A stretch of 17,067 bases of DNA from CAYVUM01 sp964619055 (GTDB taxonomy: Bacteria > Pseudomonadota > Alphaproteobacteria > Rhodospirillales > Defluviicoccaceae). Position numbers and translations under genes: made by a program. The stretch is from the NCBI GenBank assembly GCA_964619055.1, contig CAZUDB010000063.1, positions 1 to 17,067 of the forward strand, in the 5' to 3' direction. A model generated the notes under the pieces. It saw only the letters and a list, made by a program, of their open reading frames with translations, did not search any database and was not told the origin of the DNA. Positions within the stretch are counted from its first letter, which is position 1. Each line of letters begins with the position of its first letter. Positions 1-5,453 of this stretch are shown one piece after another.

Positions 1-221
1 GACCGGCATTGGTCCGGTCTCGGGATCACCTGCGGGACCCGCTGCGACGGGCGGGATGTTCATGCTGAAGGTGTCTGGGCATAAACTGAGATCAGCTTTG
101 AAAAGCTGGATTACGGGACACGTTCGCCACGCCGGCGCAAGTCTGCTCTGCCATTAAGACGGTGCCGACGCTTGCCTCGTCGCGACGCTGCGCGCTGACG
201 CCCTTGCTGACCGGTCCCGTT
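1..221. other. Left-edge non-coding stretch of the integrated element
   Basis: I see no convincing gene here on either strand. Two dyads are visible. One has 6-bp arms GACCGG/CCGGTC at 1-6 and 14-19. The other is a near-perfect palindrome with arms CAGCTTT (93-99) and AAAGCTG (102-108). Neither is followed by a T-run, so they are not clear terminators. The stretch lies beyond the presumed replication origin and should still be inside the element, because the matching tRNA att copy is not found in the window. Confidence 0.4.
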
Positions 222-251
222 TCCATTTTTATTTTGTGGATACAAAAAATT
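222..251. other. AT-rich tract with DnaA-box-like 9-mer (origin component)
   Basis: A short run of T- and A-rich sequence stands out in GC-rich surroundings. It contains TGTGGATAC at 235-243, which differs by one base from the reverse complement of the DnaA-box consensus TTATNCACA. It lies about 145 bp from the start of a dense repeat cluster and next to primase and helicase genes. AT-rich DNA, a DnaA box and iterons are the usual parts of a replicon origin. That this one works as an origin is inference. Confidence 0.45.
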
Positions 252-386
252 GACTGGGGGTCGGTGTACTATTCTTGAGGCTCCGAGGATTTCACGCCCC
301 CCCTGGCATGATGTCTGGACGCGGAGGGGCGCCAGGTATCTCGCGGCCGGATCCGAGAGATTTCACTTCGTGAGCAGTGTGGCATC

Positions 387-657
387 GTTCCGCGTAGCGT
401 TCCAGACTTTTCCAAACGATATCAACGAGATAACCCCCATTTATGGGCTGATTTCGCCGTTCCCTAGGAAAACGTGGAACGTTCCATCCGAAACGGCCGT
501 AGGTGGGGCCTTAACAGGTCCCCACGTACGGGTGCGCCGTTCCAGTGATACGCGTGGAAAATCAAGAGGTTAAGCCCAGAATTCGGGTCACCGTTCCGCT
601 GTCCGTTCCTGGACCGAAGTCGGAATAGCAACGACCTCAGCGTTCCAGGCGGGAACG
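387..657. repeat. Iteron-like cluster of CGTTCC/GGAACG elements (putative origin of the element)
   Basis: Ten copies of CGTTCC or its complement lie in about 270 bp. Their GTTCC or GGAAC cores start at 387, 399, 459, 476, 481, 539, 593, 605, 642 and 652. Chance would give about 0.1 in this length. Two tandem pairs (387/399 and 593/605) share a 12-bp spacing. Two are inverted: TGGAACGTTCCA at 475-486, and CGTTCC-5 nt-GGAACG at 641-657. Scattered copies also occur in the neighbouring genes, but far less densely. The block follows directly on the stop of the RepA-like helicase gene, the expected place for an iteron origin. An open frame at 250-573 crosses it but starts with TTG and looks like nothing, so I do not call it a gene. 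Confidence 0.55.
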
Positions 658-665
658 GCGCGGCG

Positions 666-1763
666 CTACCGCAGCACCACCCGTTCCGCCTCCGCGCGAC
701 CCTTCTTGGTGAGCTTCCAACGGCCGCGCTCCTTCACGACGAATTTGTCTTCGTGAAGTCGATCGATGGCGCGGGACACCCGCGACTTGTTGGCTACGCC
801 CTCTCCCGTCAGCCAGCCGAGCTTGGCGCACCAGTCGGCGAAGGATGCGCTGGGAAAGTTCAGCAACATGTCGAGCACCGCGTCCTCGTCGGATCGCGCG
901 GACTTGTGCGCGTCCTTGATCGCTGCTTCGTCCATCGCCACCGCGACAACGGACGGAATAAGCCGCCCCTTGCGGTCCTTCACACGCTCGGAGGTCCGCC
1001 GTTCCAAATGAAACGAGCGTGGCTCGAAGCCGGGTCCACGCAACTTGGTGCACCAGTGAAGCTCCGCGGTTTCCTTATCCTCGCTCCAAACGCACAGATT
1101 GCCGTCTACTTCGGCGAGGAACGCGCCGCCGCCGCGCGGCACCAGCGCCGATTTAGAGGCGGCATTCTTGACGGGGTGAGCACAAACGATGACGGCCGGT
1201 TTGCCGGGCAACGTACATAGTGAGCCCCGCAAATCGCGGGCAAAGCCGCCCAGTTCGGTGTTGCTGTTCTCTTCGTCGCCCTGAAAAAAGGCGGCGAGCG
1301 TATCAACAATGATCAAGTCGCACCCTCCAATCCTTTTGATCTCTCGTTCGATGTCCTGGTGGCATCCAACAATGTCAAAGGGCCGGTCATAGAAGTGCAG
1401 TTCCGCGTTGGCCAAATCGACATTGACCACTTCGGCGGCCATGATGGCCCGCGCACGCACATCGTCCGCATTTTCCCCTGCGAAGAAGGCCACCCGGCCT
1501 TGTTCGACGTGACAGCGGCCAAAGGGTTGGCCAGTGGCCAAGGCCAACGCCAAGGACAGGGCCACAGCGGTCTTGCCATCCCCGGTCCGGCCGGTGAGCG
1601 AGTACAGGTAGCCCCGCTGCACCATTCCATCGACGACAAAATCCGGGGCGATAAAGGCGTCCGTGAACTCGCAAGCCGTTTGCAGACGAAAACCGTCGTC
1701 GGACAACTGATGGACCGGTGACGAGTCCATATCTGTTCGGATAGTTTCAAGTGGCACTGACAT
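666..1763 (-). CDS. RepA-like hexameric replicative helicase (AAA_25 ATPase)
   Basis: This is a 365-aa RecA-fold ATPase of the RepA/AAA_25 type, used by plasmids and integrated elements to unwind their own origin. The Walker A motif GRTGDGKT is at residues 58-65. Walker B (CDLIIVDTL) ends its acidic strand at D154. The C-terminal 80 residues, with a SRVSRAIDRLHEDKFVVKER-like stretch, look like a winged helix that could bind DNA. The ATG at 1763 is chosen because it overlaps the end of the primase gene by 17 bp (translational coupling). A longer frame back to 1907 would run deep into the primase gene. The gene ends next to the iteron cluster. Family assignment is firm; the role in replicating this element is inferred from context. 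Confidence 0.8.
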   Translation of the reverse strand: MSVPLETIRTDMDSSPVHQLSDDGFRLQTACEFTDAFIAPDFVVDGMVQRGYLYSLTGRTGDGKTAVALSLALALATGQPFGRCHVEQGRVAFFAGENADDVRARAIMAAEVVNVDLANAELHFYDRPFDIVGCHQDIEREIKRIGGCDLIIVDTLAAFFQGDEENSNTELGGFARDLRGSLCTLPGKPAVIVCAHPVKNAASKSALVPRGGGAFLAEVDGNLCVWSEDKETAELHWCTKLRGPGFEPRSFHLERRTSERVKDRKGRLIPSVVAVAMDEAAIKDAHKSARSDEDAVLDMLLNFPSASFADWCAKLGWLTGEGVANKSRVSRAIDRLHEDKFVVKERGRWKLTKKGRAEAERVVLR

Positions 1764-2721
1764 CAGCCACCTCCAACAAACGGTCGTTCCAGTCGCTCCC
1801 GGGGCGTTCCGGGCAAAGCAGGCGAACCTTGCGACCGGCGCGGGTCCATCGATCGGCAACGGTGTTGGCGGCTTCCAGGCCGGCCGCGTCATGGTCGGCG
1901 AGGACACGCAAGGTCTTGATGCCGTCCAGAACGGGGAACGCGGCCAAATTGCCCGCGTCCAAGCACGCCCAGGCCGGAGAGCCGCACATAATCGCGACTA
2001 GCGTCGTCTCGATGCCCTCGCCGATCGCCAACCAGTCGGAGACGGCGTCATCGGGGGTGAGCTTGACGACGCCACCGCCCTTGGGTCCCAGGTAGAGCCG
2101 CGGCTTTTCGACAGGCGCTTTGCCGGTGCCATCGTTGATGAGGAAGGTTTGGTGCACCGCTTGGATTTCATTGGTCGTCGGCTCCACAATGGGAGCCACC
2201 ATGCACGGCCAGCGTGACTTGCTTGGCCAATGGTGGGCTTGAGGCACATACAGCAACGGCGTGTCGTCCGGCATTTGTAACCCGCGACTTTGCAAGTATC
2301 GCTCAACGACGGAGTGCTTGGCCGGAACACCCAGGGCAATCAATGCGCGGATCTTTTCACGCTCATCGGGCGCTGTGGCCCGCCTGTTTATATCCTGATG
2401 GCGTTGGTTCTGCCCGTGGCGTTGGCGACGACTTGGTCGCCTCTGGCCATCCTGGCGGCGTGAGCAGCCTTTGTCGCCGCACCGAAAGCATTGCCAAACG
2501 GCACCGTCCGCATCGACACGGACCGATAAGGCATCGTCGCGCGGCCCCTTGTCGCAGATTGGGCATGGCAGCCGATGCTGGCCAGGCGAGAGGTGCGCAA
2601 ACTCAACGCGGTCTTGCGTTGTTGCGGCGCGGGTGCTATCCAGTTGATTGTTAAGGTTAAGTTTTCCGGCCCGGTTGCCGTCTGCCAACGGCGCCGGGCC
2701 TTTCTTATGCGGCCGGTTCAT
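1747..2721 (-). CDS. Zinc-finger/Toprim DNA primase-like protein
   Basis: This is a 324-aa mobile-element primase. An N-terminal zinc ribbon has C53-x2-C56 and C78-x2-C81. After a basic, Arg/Gln-rich linker (about 86-120) comes a Toprim region with the acidic motifs GEGIE (E235, E238) and ADHDAAG (D276, D278), which bind the metal ions in this fold. The protein would make primers for the helicase encoded directly downstream. Start choice: the ATG at 2721 sits within the end of the AlpA gene (17-bp overlap). A TTG at 2742 would add seven residues and is less likely. With the next gene it replaces the single primase-helicase (alpha protein) of P4-like elements by two polypeptides. Confidence 0.8.
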   Translation of the reverse strand: MNRPHKKGPAPLADGNRAGKLNLNNQLDSTRAATTQDRVEFAHLSPGQHRLPCPICDKGPRDDALSVRVDADGAVWQCFRCGDKGCSRRQDGQRRPSRRQRHGQNQRHQDINRRATAPDEREKIRALIALGVPAKHSVVERYLQSRGLQMPDDTPLLYVPQAHHWPSKSRWPCMVAPIVEPTTNEIQAVHQTFLINDGTGKAPVEKPRLYLGPKGGGVVKLTPDDAVSDWLAIGEGIETTLVAIMCGSPAWACLDAGNLAAFPVLDGIKTLRVLADHDAAGLEAANTVADRWTRAGRKVRLLCPERPGSDWNDRLLEVADVSAT

Positions 2722-2911
2722 TCGTACGATCCCGTTCGGCAATGCGTGCGCAAAGCCAATCCTCGACTTCGCTTTCTACCCAGCCGACCCGGCCGGGCGT
2801 TATTTGAACGCGCCGTGGAAACCCACCAGCCTTTTCAAGCCTTAGCAAGTGAACGTTGGAAAAAGGAACGCCTCGCGCGGCGAGTTGTTCGCGCAACAGG
2901 AAACGTGTCAT
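2705..2911 (-). CDS. AlpA-family DNA-binding excisionase/regulator
   Basis: This 68-aa helix-turn-helix protein has the AlpA pattern: a turn followed by a recognition helix (about 17-28), then GGFPRRVQITPGRVGWVESE and VEDWL. AlpA proteins of P4-like elements switch on or assist excision by the cognate integrase and may control its expression. The ATG at 2911 has a GAGG Shine-Dalgarno about 8 nt upstream. The stop overlaps the start of the primase gene, so AlpA, primase and helicase form one transcription unit. A 26-bp near-palindrome lies about 75 bp upstream of its start and could be its operator. Confidence 0.8.
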   Translation of the reverse strand: MTRFLLREQLAARGVPFSNVHLLRLEKAGGFPRRVQITPGRVGWVESEVEDWLCARIAERDRTNEPAA

Positions 2912-2983
2912 GGAATAACCTCACCAGTGATGTCTGATGAAGCTTGTTTTAAGCGCGATAGTCCTAAGCTGGTAGGGGCATTA

Positions 2984-3009
2984 GGTTGCACACTGATCAG
3001 TTTGCAACC
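2984..3009. promoter_or_regulatory. 26-bp near-perfect palindrome, operator candidate upstream of alpA
   Basis: The dyad reads GGTTGCA-C-ACTGATCAGT-T-TGCAACC, symmetric except for one opposed C/T pair. It begins 3 nt past the stop codon of the unknown gene and lies about 75 bp before the AlpA start. No T-run follows on either strand, which argues against an intrinsic terminator. A binding site for AlpA or the unknown HTH-like protein, controlling the alpA-primase-helicase unit, is the simpler reading. The binding protein is not known. Confidence 0.5.
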
Positions 3010-3012
3010 AGA

Positions 3013-3507
3013 TCATTTTTGCGGCCAGAGCCCCTTTCTAAGAGCAACCCTGCGAACGGTGTACGCAGATCTGCTTCCATCAAACTCTGCAGCCACAACT
3101 TCACAAGCTTTCCAAGAATCGGTACCCGCGTTCACCAATTCCAGCCATTTGTTAATCAGAGGCTCGATCGCCTTAGTCGTCTCTGCGGAACGGCGGTCGC
3201 GCGCTACTTGTGTGGCGTCATGCTTTTTTTTGTAGATCAGCTGTAAGTTCCAATCTTCTTCGAATCGACGAAGCGCCAGAGCTATATCAATGGCTTTGTT
3301 GATCGCTGCAAAGGGTTGGTCGACCGCGTCCGTTTTTTTGAAGTCTATAATCATGAGCATAATAAACATGGCATCGAAGCCAAATTCTGTCCTAACACTT
3401 TGTAAATATTTATCATTTTCTTGCAGGAATTGGATATCATGCTTTGCTTTGGCGAAGACGCGGTCCAGCCAATCGCCAACTTTCGCCTTTTCTTCTTCTT
3501 CGCTCAT
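3013..3507 (-). CDS. Unknown 164-aa protein translationally coupled to the integrase
   Basis: I do not recognise this protein. It is charged and mostly helical by eye. An acidic N-terminus (MSEEEEKAKVGDWLDRVF) is followed by a hydrophobic stretch FDAMFIMLMIIDF (about 44-56), then helical segments rich in Lys/Arg/Glu. The C-terminal 40 residues (DSWKACEVVAAEFDGSRSAY and on to KGLWP) resemble a small helix-turn-helix. Its ATG overlaps the integrase stop as ATGA, so the two are probably translated together. In this position (between int and alpA) a directionality factor, regulator or accessory function of the island is plausible, but none is shown. Confidence 0.7.
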   Translation of the reverse strand: MSEEEEKAKVGDWLDRVFAKAKHDIQFLQENDKYLQSVRTEFGFDAMFIMLMIIDFKKTDAVDQPFAAINKAIDIALALRRFEEDWNLQLIYKKKHDATQVARDRRSAETTKAIEPLINKWLELVNAGTDSWKACEVVAAEFDGSRSAYTVRRVALRKGLWPQK

Positions 3508-4715
3508 CGCCGTGCCCCCATTTCCACAACGTTGTTGGCAGCCTCGCCGGTGACGACGGCTTCAACATGTCGTCCCCACGCTTCGAGTGCCGCGCGCTTT
3601 TCGTCCAAGTAGTGCCAATGATCATAGTGCCGCTCGATGCCGCGCTGGACATGACCGAGCACGCGCTCGGCGATATGCGGCGGTATTTTCAATCGCGACA
3701 TTCCCGTCCGCACGGTCCGGCGCAGATCGTGCAGGGTGTAGGTTAGCGGTTCCGGCAGTTTCCTGTCGAAATGCGCCTTCATTTGAGTGAAGCCAGAAAT
3801 CGGCTTAGCACCCCCGGTTGTCGAAAAGACGTACGGACCATCGAATTTCGGAAGTGCCGCGATGACACCCATGGCCTGCGCAGAGAGTGGCACAGCGTGC
3901 GCAATCCCAGTCTTGTATCGTTCGGAGGGGATCGTTATCAGGCGGCCGCCAACGTCGATGTCACTCCACTGCAAGCCTGCCAGTTCACCCTTACGGCATC
4001 CGGTAAGTAAAAGTAGCTGCACATAAGGCGCGAACGGATAATGGCCCGCCGTGGCTACTTGCCATAAGCTCTTGATTTCATCATCGAATAGAGTGCGTTC
4101 CCGAGGCTGCAAGCGAACGGGTGTCTTGATGCCGGCAGCAACATTGGTTTCTACAATCTCGCGCTCAAGGCACCACGCGAGCAGCTTGCGGACGGCCGCA
4201 AGAGTTTGCACGGCCGCGTAAGGGCGGCCGGTGTCAACCAGTCCGTCAACGATCCGCAACACATCTCGACGTCGAAGCTCGGTGATGGGCTTCTCGCCGA
4301 CGGCTGGGGTTACGTAGCGCCTGAAGTTGGCTTCCGTCTCCCGCCATGTCCGATTCCGGCGCCGCGCATAGCGCTCGATGAACTCCGCCGCCATGGCCGC
4401 CACGGTAGCAGCTTTGCGTTCTCGTTCGGCCACCTCCGCTTGGCGTTCCGCGTCAGTCGGGTCGACACCCTTTTCTAACAGCCCTGTCGCCGCGCGTGCC
4501 TTTTCCCTTGCGGTCGCGAGGCTCACCGCCCCCACCGGGCCAAGGGTGAGTTTTCGGGTTCGGCCATCAAAGCGGTAGCGGACGGCCCATGATTTTGCAC
4601 CGCTTGGTTGCACCACAAGGTAAAGCCCTGGCTGGCCGGCATCGGCGATCTCTTGTCGGGCTGGTCCAGGTTTGGCCGCTGCAACCGCACGCGCTGTCAG
4701 CACTGATTTTCCCAT
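3504..4715 (-). CDS. P4-type tyrosine integrase
   Basis: This is a 403-aa site-specific recombinase. The N-terminal DUF4102-type arm-binding domain (about 1-85; GLYLVVQPSGAKSWAVRYRF then KLTLGP) is followed by a SAM-like core-binding domain (about 105-190) and the catalytic domain. All key residues are present: R241 in TGCRKGE, H329 and R332 in HDLRRT, H355 in LGH, and the nucleophile Y364 in RHYDHWHYL. The ATG at 4715 is preferred over the upstream TTG at 4736, because a GGAGGG Shine-Dalgarno lies 6 nt before it. The gene starts about 150 bp from the tRNA-Thr att copy and reads away from it. It should catalyse integration and excision at tRNA-Thr. It appears intact. Confidence 0.92.
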   Translation of the reverse strand: MGKSVLTARAVAAAKPGPARQEIADAGQPGLYLVVQPSGAKSWAVRYRFDGRTRKLTLGPVGAVSLATAREKARAATGLLEKGVDPTDAERQAEVAERERKAATVAAMAAEFIERYARRRNRTWRETEANFRRYVTPAVGEKPITELRRRDVLRIVDGLVDTGRPYAAVQTLAAVRKLLAWCLEREIVETNVAAGIKTPVRLQPRERTLFDDEIKSLWQVATAGHYPFAPYVQLLLLTGCRKGELAGLQWSDIDVGGRLITIPSERYKTGIAHAVPLSAQAMGVIAALPKFDGPYVFSTTGGAKPISGFTQMKAHFDRKLPEPLTYTLHDLRRTVRTGMSRLKIPPHIAERVLGHVQRGIERHYDHWHYLDEKRAALEAWGRHVEAVVTGEAANNVVEMGARR

Positions 4716-4728
4716 TGCTGCCCTCCGG

Positions 4729-4790
4729 GGTAACATACGGGTAACGCGACATCGCGTGCTTGGATGTTACCCGTCTTTGTCCGATGTTAC
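4729..4790. promoter_or_regulatory. GTAACAT/ATGTTAC repeats upstream of int (arm-type site candidates)
   Basis: GATGTTAC occurs at 4763-4770 and again at 4783-4790, exactly 20 bp apart, about two helical turns. The inverse GTAACAT lies at 4730-4736. A perfect 9-bp inverted repeat ACGGGTAAC/GTTACCCGT spans 4737-4745 and 4766-4774. These repeats fill the gap between the att core and the integrase start. This is where arm-type integrase sites and autoregulatory sites sit in P4-like elements. The protein that binds them is inferred. Confidence 0.5.
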
Positions 4791-4862
4791 AAGGAAAGAC
4801 TAATATTCAATAGCTTAACGAGATTCATGTATAGTGTGTAACTTATCGTTCTGATCTTTCAC

Positions 4863-4911
4863 CTGATTTGTAATCAGTAGGTCGGGGGTTCGAGTCCCTC
4901 AGCCGGCACCA
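4863..4911 (+). repeat. att site: 3' half of tRNA-Thr(UGU), no 5' half
   Basis: The stretch reads as the last part of a tRNA: most of the anticodon arm with anticodon TGT at 4869-4871, a T-arm (GGGGG TTCGAGT CCCTC), the acceptor strand AGCCGGC (4901-4907), discriminator A and an encoded CCA (4909-4911). No D-arm or 5' acceptor strand precedes it. Base 27 (C4862) does not pair with T4878, so identity to the real tRNA probably begins at about 4863. This is the pattern left when an element integrates in a tRNA 3' end. The intact gene, completed by the element's copy, should lie at the opposite end, to the left of this window. This copy is not a functional tRNA gene. Confidence 0.85.
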
Positions 4912-4955
4912 GCAAAACAAGAGGTTAAGAGATCACCTCTCCAAGAAGCGCTTCA

Positions 4956-4978
4956 GGGGCAACAAGCGGGGCAACAAG
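4956..4978. repeat. Tandem 11-bp direct repeat GGGGCAACAAG
   Basis: GGGGCAACAAG occurs at 4956-4966 and again at 4968-4978, one base apart, 45 bp beyond the att copy. A 6-bp dyad AGAGGT/ACCTCT with a 9-nt loop (4920-4940) lies just before it. No function is evident; it may be a replication-slippage duplication. Confidence 0.4.
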
Positions 4979-5113
4979 ATGTGGCATTGAGTGCCGCATT
5001 TAAGAGACGCGCTCTACCGGTCCCGATCGTAAGCCGCCATGATCTCGGCGAGGCAGTCCGCCGCGGCCCTGGAAGCCTGCTCAATTTTGCATACGGTCTC
5101 ACGGGGCGCTCGG

Positions 5114-5246
5114 TGGTTGCAGCAAGATGCACTTCGATCTCGCGCAGTAGACGCAGTGCATCCTCGTCCGTGTGACGTTTCCGTGCCATCGATCATCCCC
5201 CTCTCAACTCTACTAAACAATGGCCCAGTTCTAAGGGGCAGGGACA
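5114..5246 (-). mobile_element. IS3-family 5'-end remnant (terminus plus start of orfA)
   Basis: Read on the minus strand, a terminus-like TGTCCCTGCCCC starts at 5246. A GAGAGGGGG Shine-Dalgarno follows, then an ATG at 5189 that opens MARKRHTDEDALRLLREIEV. This N-terminus fits OrfA of IS3-family transposases (K-R-x-T-x-E with a following L-R-E-x-E-V helix). After about 23 residues the similarity stops and the frame wanders on to a meaningless Cys-rich end at 4953. The element is therefore truncated to its first 130 bp or so. It lies between the att copy and cusB, with the IS terminus facing the cus genes. Assignment is from pattern memory, not a search. Confidence 0.5.
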
Positions 5247-5397
5247 ACAGCAGGTAGACCCGGGTATTGTTATTTAAGGAGCTAATCCCAGATCAAGCAC
5301 GCCGTACAGCCGGCCACCTCACTCAGGAACTGGCTTTGTTTAGGGCCGCTCGTCAAACGGCTCACAAATTAAAGGGCGATCAAGTGGTTGTGTATTG

Positions 5398-5409
5398 ACT
5401 CTCGAGAGT
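5398..5409. promoter_or_regulatory. Perfect 12-bp palindrome upstream of cusB
   Basis: ACTCTCGAGAGT lies 45 bp before the chosen cusB start and overlaps a -35-like TTGACT (5395-5400). No good -10 follows at 17 bp, so the promoter itself is uncertain. It does not match the CueR dyad. A metal-responsive operator is possible; no regulator gene is nearby to pair it with. The remaining 5247-5453 stretch shows no gene. Confidence 0.3.
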
Positions 5410-5453
5410 TCGGTTGGCGTTTGAAGAGAGCTTGCCTTGATCGGAAAAACCAA

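Noticed and set aside
250..275. TTGACT at 250-255 with TATTCT at 270-275 as a promoter
   Set aside because: The spacer is only 14 bp, too short for a sigma-70 promoter.
250..573. 107-codon plus-strand open frame over the iteron block
   Set aside because: It starts with TTG, has no Shine-Dalgarno and resembles no protein. The DNA is better explained by repeated CGTTCC elements.
4863..4911. Functional tRNA-Thr gene
   Set aside because: The sequence before 4863 has no D-arm or 5' acceptor strand able to pair with AGCCGGC.
563..4929. 12-mer CAAGAGGTTAAG shared by 563-574 and 4918-4929, as a possible att pair
   Set aside because: In 17 kb several 12-mer matches are expected by chance, and the real att core is the tRNA fragment.
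4953..5189. Full 78-aa CDS on the minus strand
   Set aside because: Only the first 23 or so residues look like an IS3 OrfA; the remainder is out-of-context sequence, so it is called an IS remnant.
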